Of a DNA stretch of 64,000 bases, positions 8,307-16,842 are shown one piece after another. The notes beneath the pieces are model-generated. The model saw only the letters and a list, made by a program, of their open reading frames with translations. It made no database searches and was not told where the DNA came from. The first letter of the stretch is position 1. Every line of letters begins with the position of its first letter. Source of the DNA: an uncultured Enhydrobacter sp. (lineage in GTDB: Bacteria; Pseudomonadota; Gammaproteobacteria; Pseudomonadales; Moraxellaceae); assembly GCA_946222995.1 (NCBI GenBank), contig CAMIOS010000007.1:1-64000 (forward strand), given 5' to 3'. Position numbers and translations under genes: made by a program.

Positions 8307-9359
8307 ATGCCAAACACTCATATCCCTTTCGACCCGACCCTATACACAGGCAGAGCCGAGCCATTCGAGCCTGCCACCGCCCAATATTGGTATCAACACA
8401 TCACTGCCTTTGAGCCAACGACCCAACAAAAAATTGCCCCTAAAATTGCCTTAGTCGGTTTCGCTAGCGAGCAAGGCGTACTACGCAATCAAGGCAGAGT
8501 CGGAGCAAAATCCGCACCGCCTGCCATTCGCCAAATTTTTGGTAAAATGCCGATTAGCCTAGCGGTACAAAAGAAATTTGCCAATAATATCAATGCCTTA
8601 ATTGGTGATATGGGCGATGTGGTCTGTCATGATGACGGTAAAATCGTGCAAGGTTCGCTTGAAAATGCCCAACAACAGTATGCCGATGCCATTGCTCAAG
8701 CGGTGGCGAATCAGTCGATTACGATTGGCTTAGGCGGTGGGCATGAGATTGCATTTGGTAGCTTTTTAGGCTTGTATCAAGGTTTAAGTCAAGGCTTAGA
8801 AAAATCACACGACCCGACTAATTTACCCAAAATCGGGATTTTAAATTTTGATGCCCATTTTGACATTCGCCAAGACCAATATGCCACGTCGGGTACGCCA
8901 TTTCGGCAAATTGCTGAGTTTTTAAGCGACAAAAACTTGCCGTTTCATTATTTTTGTGTGGGAATTAGCCAGTTTAACAACACAGGGGCATTGTTTGAGC
9001 GAGCCGAAACGCTGGGCGTGGAATGGATTAGCGATGACGACTGCTACCGCCTTGAATGGCAAGTGATTGAACAGCGGTTACAAGCTTTTTTGGCAAAAAT
9101 CGATGTGCTGTATGTGACAATTGATATGGACTGCCTGCCTGCGGGGGTGATGCCTGCGGTGAGTGCGGTGGCGGCCAAAGGCATACCGCTAGATTTTGTT
9201 GAACGCTGTTTGGCGGCGCTAATTGATAGCGGTAAGGTGAAATTATTGGATATCGCTGAAGTCAATCCGCAATATGACCGTGATGGGGCAGGGTTAAAAG
9301 TCACCGCAAGATTATTGGCGGGGATTGTCGAAAGATTATTGGATGTTGATAATAAATGA
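8307..9359 (+). CDS. hutG: Formimidoylglutamase
   Basis: Last step of the four-enzyme hut pathway: hydrolyses N-formimidoyl-L-glutamate to glutamate and formamide. A ureohydrolase (arginase/agmatinase) superfamily member with binuclear Mn2+ site residues in GGGHEIAFGS (about residue 141), NFDAHFDIR (about 180) and IDMDCLPAGVMPAVSA (about 271), the form typical of HutG. ATG 8307 gives 350 residues; an in-frame TTG at 8289 lies inside the toxin gene and is less likely. There is no clear Shine-Dalgarno, which suggests coupling to the toxin stop four bases upstream. The operon has no hutF, consistent with the direct HutG route. Confidence 0.94.
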   Translation: MPNTHIPFDPTLYTGRAEPFEPATAQYWYQHITAFEPTTQQKIAPKIALVGFASEQGVLRNQGRVGAKSAPPAIRQIFGKMPISLAVQKKFANNINALIGDMGDVVCHDDGKIVQGSLENAQQQYADAIAQAVANQSITIGLGGGHEIAFGSFLGLYQGLSQGLEKSHDPTNLPKIGILNFDAHFDIRQDQYATSGTPFRQIAEFLSDKNLPFHYFCVGISQFNNTGALFERAETLGVEWISDDDCYRLEWQVIEQRLQAFLAKIDVLYVTIDMDCLPAGVMPAVSAVAAKGIPLDFVERCLAALIDSGKVKLLDIAEVNPQYDRDGAGLKVTARLLAGIVERLLDVDNK

Positions 9360-9778
9360 TTTTTGATGCCAAAATAGACACTTGGCTAATTGTTCTATTT
9401 ATTTTTGCCACCGTGATTTTGTTAATTTCGCCCTTTATTTACCATAGAAAATACAAAGTTTCAGTTATTCAAAGTCTATTTGTGTTAAGTTTACCAGTAA
9501 TTTTTGCGTTATCTTTGATGTGGCTACCTATTTTTAACACCAAATACGCAATTAATAACCAATTTTTAAACATTAATAATGGTTTTTCGACTAGAAAAAT
9601 TCCTTTGTCGGCAATTATTTCAGTTGAAAAAAGCCATGCTTGGGGTTCTGCTCCTGCCTTATCCTTAGACAGGTTAAAAGTGAGTTATAAAAATCCAAAT
9701 GGTAAAAGAGCGGATGTTTTAATTTCACCCAAAGCGGCGGATAAATTTATTGAGCAGTTAACTTTAGCGAAAAAATAA
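9356..9778 (+). CDS. Small membrane protein with bacterial PH-like domain
   Basis: A 140-residue protein with two N-terminal transmembrane segments (about residues 9-28 and 37-58). A C-terminal region of about 80 residues reads like a bacterial PH (bPH) domain: a Tyr/Asn-rich beta-hairpin, then IPLSAIISVEKS and LDRLKVSYKNPNGKRADVLISPKAADKF, the last two resembling the 'SxDRI.I.Y....ISP' pattern of these domains. The start ATG overlaps the hutG stop (ATGA), so the two are translationally coupled, and hutI follows after 11 bases. It is therefore part of the hut operon, but no role in histidine degradation is known for it. Domain call is moderate; function unknown. Confidence 0.65.
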   Translation: MIFDAKIDTWLIVLFIFATVILLISPFIYHRKYKVSVIQSLFVLSLPVIFALSLMWLPIFNTKYAINNQFLNINNGFSTRKIPLSAIISVEKSHAWGSAPALSLDRLKVSYKNPNGKRADVLISPKAADKFIEQLTLAKK

Positions 9779-9789
9779 ATGAGAGAAAA

Positions 9790-11055
9790 ATGACCCAATT
9801 TGACACGTTAATTACCCACGCCAACATCGCCACTATGAACAGCGAATTTGGCTTTAACCTTGATAAAACCGCCGACAACGTCACCCCCTATGGGCAAATC
9901 CTAAACGGCGCAATCGCCATCAAAGACGGCAAAATCGCATGGATTGGCAAATCCGATCAAACCCAAGCTTTTAGCGCCACACAAACGATTGATTTACAAG
10001 GCAAATGGCTCACGCCTGCCCTAATCGACTGCCACACCCACCTTGTGTATGCAGGCAACCGCAGTAATGAATTTGAAATGCGCCTCAATGGTGTTAGCTA
10101 CGAAGACATTGCCAAGCAAGGCGGGGGCATCGTCGCCACCGTCAAAGCCACTCGTGAAGCCAGCTTTGACGAACTTTACGCCCAAAGCGAAAAACGTCTT
10201 AAAGCCTTACTGAGCGAAGGCGTGACTACCATCGAAATCAAATCAGGCTACGGGCTAGACTTAGAAAATGAACGCAAAATGCTCCAAGTCGCCAGACAAC
10301 TAGGCAAGGATTATGGCATTACCGTCAAAACCACGTACCTTGCCGCCCACGCCACCCCGCCCGAATACAGTGACATAGACGGCAAGGGACAAAATGATGC
10401 TTATATTGAGAAAGTCTGCGCATGGTTGCCGATTTTGCATAGCGAAGACTTAATCGATGCGGTGGATGGCTTTATGGAAACTATCGCCTTTAATGGCGAG
10501 CAAATTAAGAAGGTATTTGACGTGGCAAAATCGCTTGGTCTGCCTGTTAAGCTTCACGCCGAGCAGATGAGCGACATGGGCGGTGGGGCATTGGTGGCGA
10601 GTTTTCATGGACTGTCAGCTGACCATATCGAATATCTAAGCAATATGAGCATCGAAAAAATGGCGAATGCCAACACTGTGGGCGTATTATTGCCGACGGC
10701 GTTTTATGTGTTACGAGAAACCAAACTGCCACCGATTGAGGCAATGCGACAAGCGGGCGTGGCGATGGCAGTATCGACGGATTGTAACCCTGGTACGTCG
10801 CCTTCAACCTCGATTTTATTGGCGATGAATATGGCGTGTACGTTGTTTAAACTCACGCCCGAAGAGGCGTTGGCGGGCACGACAATTTTTGCCAGCCAAG
10901 CGTTGGGCTTACAAGATAGCAAAGGCAAAATTGCGGTGGTTTATGATGCCGATTTTGCGGTGTGGGACGTGGCTAGACCTGCGGATTTGAGTTATTTGAT
11001 TGGACAAAACTGTTTAGATCGCGTATTTATCGCTGGAAAATCGAGCAAAAATTAG
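9790..11055 (+). CDS. hutI: Imidazolonepropionase
   Basis: Third enzyme of the pathway: opens the ring of 4-imidazolone-5-propionate to give N-formimidoyl-glutamate. A 421-residue amidohydrolase-superfamily TIM barrel with metal-binding DCHTHLVYAG (about residue 80), KLHAEQMSD (about 253), SADHIEYLS and STDCNPGTSPS (about 328), all standard HutI motifs. GAGAGAAAA precedes the ATG. Last gene of the hut operon; a strong hairpin at 11239-11266 follows. Assignment is firm. Confidence 0.96.
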   Translation: MTQFDTLITHANIATMNSEFGFNLDKTADNVTPYGQILNGAIAIKDGKIAWIGKSDQTQAFSATQTIDLQGKWLTPALIDCHTHLVYAGNRSNEFEMRLNGVSYEDIAKQGGGIVATVKATREASFDELYAQSEKRLKALLSEGVTTIEIKSGYGLDLENERKMLQVARQLGKDYGITVKTTYLAAHATPPEYSDIDGKGQNDAYIEKVCAWLPILHSEDLIDAVDGFMETIAFNGEQIKKVFDVAKSLGLPVKLHAEQMSDMGGGALVASFHGLSADHIEYLSNMSIEKMANANTVGVLLPTAFYVLRETKLPPIEAMRQAGVAMAVSTDCNPGTSPSTSILLAMNMACTLFKLTPEEALAGTTIFASQALGLQDSKGKIAVVYDADFAVWDVARPADLSYLIGQNCLDRVFIAGKSSKN

Positions 11056-11238
11056 AACAATGTTGCTTGATCAAATCGCTATTTTTTCAAAAAAATTAAA
11101 TTTTTTTAAGGTTGCCAAAATTTTGGTTAATTAAAGCCTATTAACATCTTTAAAATATTGGGTTTAGACCTTATTAAGGTAGCAACGTTACTTACCATAA
11201 AAAATTGATAGATATTGGTTTAAATTGAAAAGAGATAG

Positions 11239-11266
11239 AAGGGCTAATAGTGTTATTAGCCCTTTT
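11239..11266 (+). terminator. Terminator of the hut operon
   Basis: AAGGGCTAATA (11239-11249) and TATTAGCCCTT (11254-11264) form a perfect 11-bp stem with loop GTGT and end in TTTT. This is the only clear feature in the 341-bp gap 11056-11396. The rest is AT-rich and must hold the promoter of the following pump gene, but I cannot fix it. Confidence 0.8.
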
Positions 11267-11396
11267 AGGTTTTATACTGCTTAATCGCTAATGATTGGTT
11301 GGTTATGCGTTCGTTTAATAATTGTTTGCTATCGCTGTGTTATTGAATGAAATTTATATATACTATCGATTTTACTTTGTTTTAACTTTATGACTT

Positions 11397-13046
11397 ATGC
11401 AGCCGCCCAAGTATCTTGAAAAACCACCCGATTGGACACCGCAAGAACGTCCGACGTTACCAGGTTCACCTGCCAATCTTACCCATCGTCGCCCTGTGGC
11501 GATCATGTATTTTATCGTGGGGATGCTGGTGACGATTGCAGGCGGATTGGGCAATGGGATTGTCACAGCAAATCTGCCGCAATTTCAAGGCGAGTATGGG
11601 CTAACCTCCTCTCAGCTTGCGTGGTTTCCGGCGGCCTATGTCGTTGGTAGTATGAGTTCGAGTATTTTGGCGTATAAAACGCGCCAGCAAAAAGGGATTC
11701 GGTGGTTTACTGAGTGGTCGCTGTTCGGGTTTTTGGTGGCGATTAGTTTGCATTTAGTTAGCCATACATATGAAATGGCGGTGATAGTTCGGGCGATGAG
11801 TGGCTTTGTGGGCGGGACACTCTCAACGCTTGGGATGTTTTATATTATGCAGTCGTTTTCTGCTAAGTATAAACTGCATGCATTATATTTTGCGATGTCA
11901 GCAAGCCAACTTGGCGTGCCTTTGGCGTGGGTGTTGTCGCCCTATCTGGTGGCGGCAAATGATTGGCGATTACTTTATACCTTTGAGTTTGGGTTGGCCT
12001 TGTGCTGTTTTGCGATGGTCGTGGTACTAAAATTGCCCGCCGGGGTCAAAATTCAGGTGTTTAGTAAAGGCGATTTTTTGACCTTTGTGCTTTTGACCTT
12101 GGGATTTGGCTGCCTAGCAGGGGTGTTGGTGCAAGGTCCGATTGTGTGGTGGTTGAATGAGCCAAAACTTGCCTATGGGTTAATCATAGGTTTTGGCTCG
12201 ATAATTACCGCGTTGGTCATCGAGCATTATCGCAAAGTGCCGTTGTTGGATACTCGCTGGCTGACCACAGCGGGCTTGGCTCGGTTTATTTTGGGGTCGT
12301 TATTACTGCGGTTTTTAATGGCAGAGCAGTCGTGGGCAGAGGTCAATTTTTTACGCAATATGGGCATGGGTAGTGACCAGTTTGCGGGACTGTATATGGT
12401 GATTTTGCTTGGCACGTTTATTGGTGGCATGATTACTGCAGCGACCTTTTCACAAAAGATGGTATTTCCCCAACTACTCACTGCGGGTGTGTTAATTGCA
12501 ATTGCCAGTTTTTTAGATTCGAGTTTGACCAGCGATGTGCGTCCACAAAATTTTTATTTAAGCCAATTTTTAATCAGTTTTGCCGGCGGGATGTTTATGG
12601 GTCCGATGCTAATTATCGGGTTTATCAAGGCATTACTCAAAAGCCCTGGGCATATTGCGATGTTTATTATTTTATTTACCGCCAGTCAAAACTTTGGCGG
12701 TTTGATAGGGTCATCTTTTTATTCGACCTATCAACAGCGACATTTTCAGCAGCATCGTCAAGCCATTTTACAATCCATGCCCTCAACTGACCCTGCGGTC
12801 AATTTACGTTTATTACAATATCAAGGTAGCTACCGAGGGGCGATTAATGATACCAGTCTTAATAGCCAACAAGCCTTGACGACCCTCAATCAAGTGGTCA
12901 ATCGAGAAGCCACAGTATTGGCGTTTAGCGATGTGATTCGGTTTAATAGTTATTTGGCGGTGATTGGGCTGGCGTGGGGCGTATTTGTGATGATTGTGAC
13001 AATGCGATATCTTAAGAAAAATCCGCTTAACCTTGGCAAAAAATAG
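11397..13046 (+). CDS. MFS drug/H+ antiporter, DHA2 (EmrB-like) family
   Basis: A 549-residue polytopic membrane protein, long enough for the 14-helix DHA2 topology. A hydrophilic N-terminus (PPDWTPQERPTLPGSP) is followed by helix 1 with GNGIVTANLPQFQGEYGLTSSQLAW, the EmrB-type 'xxxNVALPxIxxxLGxSxxQxxW' pattern. DHA2 pumps export toxic compounds using the proton gradient, usually with an EmrA-type periplasmic adaptor, which is encoded 65 bp downstream at 13112. The C-terminal region contains a long periplasmic loop (SSFYSTYQQRHFQQHRQAIL...). It is clearly paralogous to the interrupted gene at 18620-20297, including the N-terminal motif. No good Shine-Dalgarno is visible before ATG 11397. Substrate unknown. 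Confidence 0.88.
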   Translation: MQPPKYLEKPPDWTPQERPTLPGSPANLTHRRPVAIMYFIVGMLVTIAGGLGNGIVTANLPQFQGEYGLTSSQLAWFPAAYVVGSMSSSILAYKTRQQKGIRWFTEWSLFGFLVAISLHLVSHTYEMAVIVRAMSGFVGGTLSTLGMFYIMQSFSAKYKLHALYFAMSASQLGVPLAWVLSPYLVAANDWRLLYTFEFGLALCCFAMVVVLKLPAGVKIQVFSKGDFLTFVLLTLGFGCLAGVLVQGPIVWWLNEPKLAYGLIIGFGSIITALVIEHYRKVPLLDTRWLTTAGLARFILGSLLLRFLMAEQSWAEVNFLRNMGMGSDQFAGLYMVILLGTFIGGMITAATFSQKMVFPQLLTAGVLIAIASFLDSSLTSDVRPQNFYLSQFLISFAGGMFMGPMLIIGFIKALLKSPGHIAMFIILFTASQNFGGLIGSSFYSTYQQRHFQQHRQAILQSMPSTDPAVNLRLLQYQGSYRGAINDTSLNSQQALTTLNQVVNREATVLAFSDVIRFNSYLAVIGLAWGVFVMIVTMRYLKKNPLNLGKK

Positions 13047-13111
13047 CTTGGCAAAAAATAGTGTATCAAAAATAGCATACCAAAAAAATAGGTGACCAAA
13101 AGGAGTGATCC

Positions 13112-14248
13112 ATGAGCGATTCAGAGCAAAAGCCGGCAGGGTCAGCGCAAACCGAGACAAAACCTGCTGACCAACCACAAAAGGCTGATGCCCCAAGTCC
13201 AACCCCAAAGCTTGAAAAGCCAAGAAAACTCACCGTTGTTTTGATGGCAATATTGTTTTTGATAGGCATAGGGCTGATTTTGTGGGTCTGGCAAATCAAG
13301 CCGTTTGCCTCACCCATCGAGCAGACCGATAACAGCTACGTGCGTGGTAACTCGACTGTATTGTCGTCACAAATTAACGGCTATGTTGATAAAGTACTGG
13401 TTAAAGACTTTGACCAAGTCAAACAAGGGCAACTGCTGCTACGTATTAACTCCGCCAACTACAATCAGCAAGTGGTACAAGCTGAATCGTCTGTCACTCA
13501 AGCGCAAACCAACCTTGCTAACCAAAAACAAGTCATCGAACAGCGTAAAGCCGATGTCAAAGTCGCGCAGACTCGGGTACAACAAGCGTTGACCCAGCTA
13601 GATTTATCACAAAAACAACTCAATCGTTTGTTATCCCTTGTTGGGTTAGGCGCAGTTTCGCAAGCTGAAGTCGATACCGCTCGCGCCAACGTGAGAAACA
13701 ATGAAGCGGCAGTCGCCCAAGCCCGTGCCAATGTGGAAGCTGCCTTGCAAGCGTTAAAGACCGCTGAAGTCGCCCAAGTTGGACTTGAAGCGCAGGTTAA
13801 AAGTGCCAACGCCCAAGTCAATCAAGCCAACACCCTTAAAAACTACAGCGAAGTGGTCGCCCCGATGGCAGGACAGCTTGGTCAAGTCAGTGTGCGTAAC
13901 GGGCAGTATGTCAGCACAGGCACCCAGCTTGTGTATATCATCCCAAAAGACACGTGGGTGATTGCCAACTTTAAAGAAACCCAAATGCAAAATATTCACA
14001 TCGGGCAGCCTGCGGAATTTAGCGTGGATGCGTTGGGTGGCATGAAGTTTACCGGACATGTCAAAAATATTTCGCCAGCCACCGGCTCAGAATTTAGCGT
14101 TATCAGAAGCGACAATGCCACCGGTAACTTTACCAAAGTAGTGCAGCGTATTCCGGTACGGATTGACATTGACCCTAATCAGCCAAACGCCGAACAGCTA
14201 CGCCCGGGGATGTCTGTGATTGCTAAAATTGACACTTCAAAACAGTAA
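13112..14248 (+). CDS. HlyD/EmrA-family periplasmic adaptor (membrane fusion protein)
   Basis: A 378-residue membrane fusion protein: a Pro/Ala/Lys-rich cytoplasmic tail (residues 1-39), one transmembrane helix (about 40-60), and a lipoyl-like half motif TDNSYVRGNSTVLSSQINGY typical of EmrA. A long alpha-helical hairpin follows (about 115-230, rich in Ala, Gln and Val, with heptad character). The second barrel-sandwich half is VVAPMAGQLGQVSVRNGQYV, and a beta-barrel comes last. It bridges the inner-membrane pump to an outer-membrane channel. AAAGGAGTGATCC gives a strong ribosome-binding site. It follows the EmrB-like gene and is its obvious partner. No outer-membrane channel gene is adjacent. 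Confidence 0.93.
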   Translation: MSDSEQKPAGSAQTETKPADQPQKADAPSPTPKLEKPRKLTVVLMAILFLIGIGLILWVWQIKPFASPIEQTDNSYVRGNSTVLSSQINGYVDKVLVKDFDQVKQGQLLLRINSANYNQQVVQAESSVTQAQTNLANQKQVIEQRKADVKVAQTRVQQALTQLDLSQKQLNRLLSLVGLGAVSQAEVDTARANVRNNEAAVAQARANVEAALQALKTAEVAQVGLEAQVKSANAQVNQANTLKNYSEVVAPMAGQLGQVSVRNGQYVSTGTQLVYIIPKDTWVIANFKETQMQNIHIGQPAEFSVDALGGMKFTGHVKNISPATGSEFSVIRSDNATGNFTKVVQRIPVRIDIDPNQPNAEQLRPGMSVIAKIDTSKQ

Positions 14249-14312
14249 CACGCAAATTTGGATTAAAACTACAGGCTCTTTAAAGAGTAATACAGTAATA
14301 AGGATAATTAAG

Positions 14313-15252
14313 ATGATGACCGCTCAATATTTTCATGAGTATATGGCAAGCTTAGGGTTTGATACGGCACAGGCGGATGCGTTTGAGCCCACGCTTGAGA
14401 CCTTATGCCAGCTACAACTTGCCCACTTAACCCAATACCCTTTTCAAAGTATCTCAACCGTGTTAGACGAGCCGATTGAGATTGAGCCAGAGATTGTGTT
14501 TGATAAATTGGTCAAGCAGCGGCGCGGTGGTTACTGTTACGAGCTAAATGGCTTATTTGCCCAAGTGCTAGCATACATCGGCTTTGCGGTACAAACCTTT
14601 GCCGGCTATGTTGTCCCTGATAATCAGCCGTATAAGCCCAAGGCTCGCACCCATACCCTGCTCAATGTGAGCCTGGCAGGGCAAGATTATTTGGTGGATG
14701 TTGGCTTTGGTGGCTTGGTGCCGACTGCCCCATTACGCTTAAGCCTTGAGGCACTCGATACCATTCAGACCACCCCACACGGTCGCTATCGGCTTAGCTT
14801 ATTACCCGAGCCTGCGCCTACTGATAACCAATCTCAACAACTTCCGCAAAAATGGGTATTGTCTGCCGAAGTCGCAAAAATGGGTATTGTCTGCCGAAGT
14901 CAAAGACGCTTGGCAAATTTTATATGTCTTTACTCGCATACCGCAAGATATCGCAGAGCTTACCGTCGGTAATTGGTATGTTTCTACCCATCCCAAGTCG
15001 CCTTTTCGCGCCCGCTTGATGGCTTCACGTATTGAGCCAAATGGCATACGCCATAGTCTACTTAATCAGCGCTATCGCCGCCATGAACTTGGACAGCCAA
15101 GCCAAAGCCAAACCGTGGATAACGTGGATGCGTTATTGGACTTATTAACCCAAGTTTTTTACATCAACACAGCCGCTATCAACACCGCACCCACACGCCA
15201 ACGACTGCAACATTTTTTAACCAACAGCGATGACACGAACCACAGTAAATAA
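14313..15252 (+). pseudogene. Arylamine N-acetyltransferase, frameshifted by a 28-bp tandem duplication
   Basis: The first ~190 codons from ATG 14313 (AAGGATAATTAAG upstream) encode an arylamine N-acetyltransferase. The Cys-His-Asp triad is intact: Cys75 in RGGYCYELNG, His114 in ARTHTLLNV and Asp129 in VDVGFGG. These enzymes move an acetyl group from acetyl-CoA to arylamines and hydrazines. At 14846-14901 a 28-bp segment is present twice in perfect tandem. Since 28 is not a multiple of three, the frame shifts and stops early at 14972. The correct C-terminal part (KDAWQILYVFTRIPQDI...) continues in another frame to 15252. Deleting one copy restores one continuous frame of about 303 codons. Likely inactive as present, because the C-terminal domain is replaced. 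Confidence 0.9.
14846..14901 (+). repeat. 28-bp perfect tandem duplication inside the N-acetyltransferase gene
   Basis: Copy 1 is 14846-14873 and copy 2 is 14874-14901, identical at all 28 positions. Each begins GCAAAAATGGGTATTG and ends GCCGAAGTC. The protein around it shows the repeated string KWVLSAEV read in two frames. Confidence 0.95.
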
Positions 15253-15303
15253 TCATCTTAAGGAATATAATTTTTAGACCTATAATAAAAAAGGAAAAAA
15301 ATT

Positions 15304-16625
15304 ATGTCCCATATACTCGCTGAACTTAATGACACCGCTAATTTACCTCAGCAAGCCAAACAGCAAAATAAAAAAAATAGTCCAATCAAGCTAAACGAGC
15401 AACAACAAATCGCCCTCAATGCTTTGCAAGATGTGATAAAAATCAATAGCGAAAATGACCATGAAAAACAAGTCGCTCTGTATATCCAAAACTTACTTAA
15501 ACAGCACGGCATTGAATCCAAATTAGTCGATTTTAAAGGTGACCGTGCCAATCTTGTTGCTGAAATTAAAAATGGGGAAGGCAAAACCTTGGTGATTTCA
15601 GGACATATGGATGTGGTGAGTGCAGGCGACCCATCAGCATGGACACATCCGCCGTTTTCTGCCCACATGGATGAACAAGGTGTGATGTGGGGACGCGGTA
15701 CCTCGGATATGAAATCGGGATTGATGGCATTGGTGTTTGCCATGATTGCCATGCATGACAGCAAAAACTTTCACGGTACCATTCGCTTGCTTGCCACCGT
15801 GGGTGAAGAAGTCGGCGAATATGGCTCAAAACAGCTTACCGATTTAGGCTATGTCGATGATGCGGATGGCTTACTGATTGGCGAGCCCTGTAATCTTGGC
15901 ATTATGTACGCCCACAAAGGCTCACTTAACTATAAACTGGTGTCAAAAGGCTCCGCTGCCCACTCATCCATGCCCGAGCTAGGTAGCAATGCCATTGAGC
16001 ATCTCAATGTGGCAATGACCCAAATCAGCCAACGTATCAGCGAACAAGCCGAAAAATTTGAAAATCCCACCCTCGGCAAAACCTTTCACAACATTACGCT
16101 GATAAAAGGTGGGGTACAAGTCAATTCCATTCCTGATTATGCTAATACGAAGCCAATGCCCGTACCATCCCAGAATTTGATAATCAAGCCGTGATAAAAG
16201 CAGTGCAAGCCGTGGTTGATGATCTCAATCAGCAGACAGGCGTTGAGCTTGAAGTGACGGTCACTGCTGACCAACCGCCTGTGCAAACTGACCGTGATTC
16301 TGACCTGATTCAAGCGATTTTAGCGGCGATAAAAGACAAGCCTGCACTCCAAATTGGTGCCATGTTTGAGTCGATGGGCGAAGTGTTGGGACAGGATTTA
16401 AGCGAAATGGCAAAAAAATTCGGTGCGACTAAAATCGCGCCTATCGTAGCATCAGGCACCACCGATGCCGCACAATTTACCCGCAATAACAAAAACTTAG
16501 CCTTGGCAGTCTATGGACCAGGGATGCCCATGCTAAACCACAAGGTGGATGAACGTCTGCCCATTCAGCAGTATTTTGATTATATTGCGGTATACCAAGA
16601 TATTATGGCAGGGTATCTAACATAA
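15304..16625 (+). pseudogene. M20-family metallopeptidase (ArgE/DapE type), single-base frameshift
   Basis: The 5' part (15304 to about 16143) encodes the catalytic domain of an M20 zinc amidohydrolase of the acetylornithine deacetylase/succinyl-diaminopimelate desuccinylase group: SGHMDVVSAGD (His101, Asp103), WGRGTSDMKSG (Asp135) and ATVGEEVGEYG (Glu168, Glu169). The dimerisation domain and the last zinc ligand (NHKVDERLP) are read in another frame to 16625. At the junction, inserting one G before 16144 turns GCT-AATACGAAGCC into codons for A-E-Y-E-A followed by NARTIPEFDN, exactly the family pattern, so one base has been lost there. The repaired protein would be 440 residues. The 5' frame otherwise ends at 16194. 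Truncation removes the second half, so function is probably lost. A sequencing error in one base cannot be excluded. Confidence 0.85.
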
Positions 16626-16733
16626 TCTATTCTAAGCTTTGCCGCATGGTTGAATCGTACAATGCCTAGTTATCCTCCGCTGAGCGATATCACTAAAGTT
16701 AACTAAGCACAGCCAACTAAGCACAACACACAA

Positions 16734-16763
16734 AAATCCCCAATTAAAATTGATTGGGGATTT
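16734..16763 (+). terminator. Hairpin terminator after the M20 gene
   Basis: AAATCCCCAAT (16734-16744) and ATTGGGGATTT (16753-16763) form a perfect 11-bp stem with an 8-base loop, flanked by A and T runs on either side, so it could work in both directions. Confidence 0.65.
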
Positions 16764-16842
16764 AACAGCATGAGCGCTTGAAAAACGGTAGGCTTAGCGT
16801 TATTAAGCCTTGATGGCTTTAAAATAATTTAAGAAACAGAGC

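Noticed and set aside
11397..13046. Possible phase-variable tract in the first MFS pump
   Set aside because: No homopolymer run of note in the reading frame; the gene is intact.
16700..16724. Direct repeat AACTAAGCACA x2 near the M20 gene
   Set aside because: Only two imperfectly spaced short copies; no sign of a CRISPR or mobile element.
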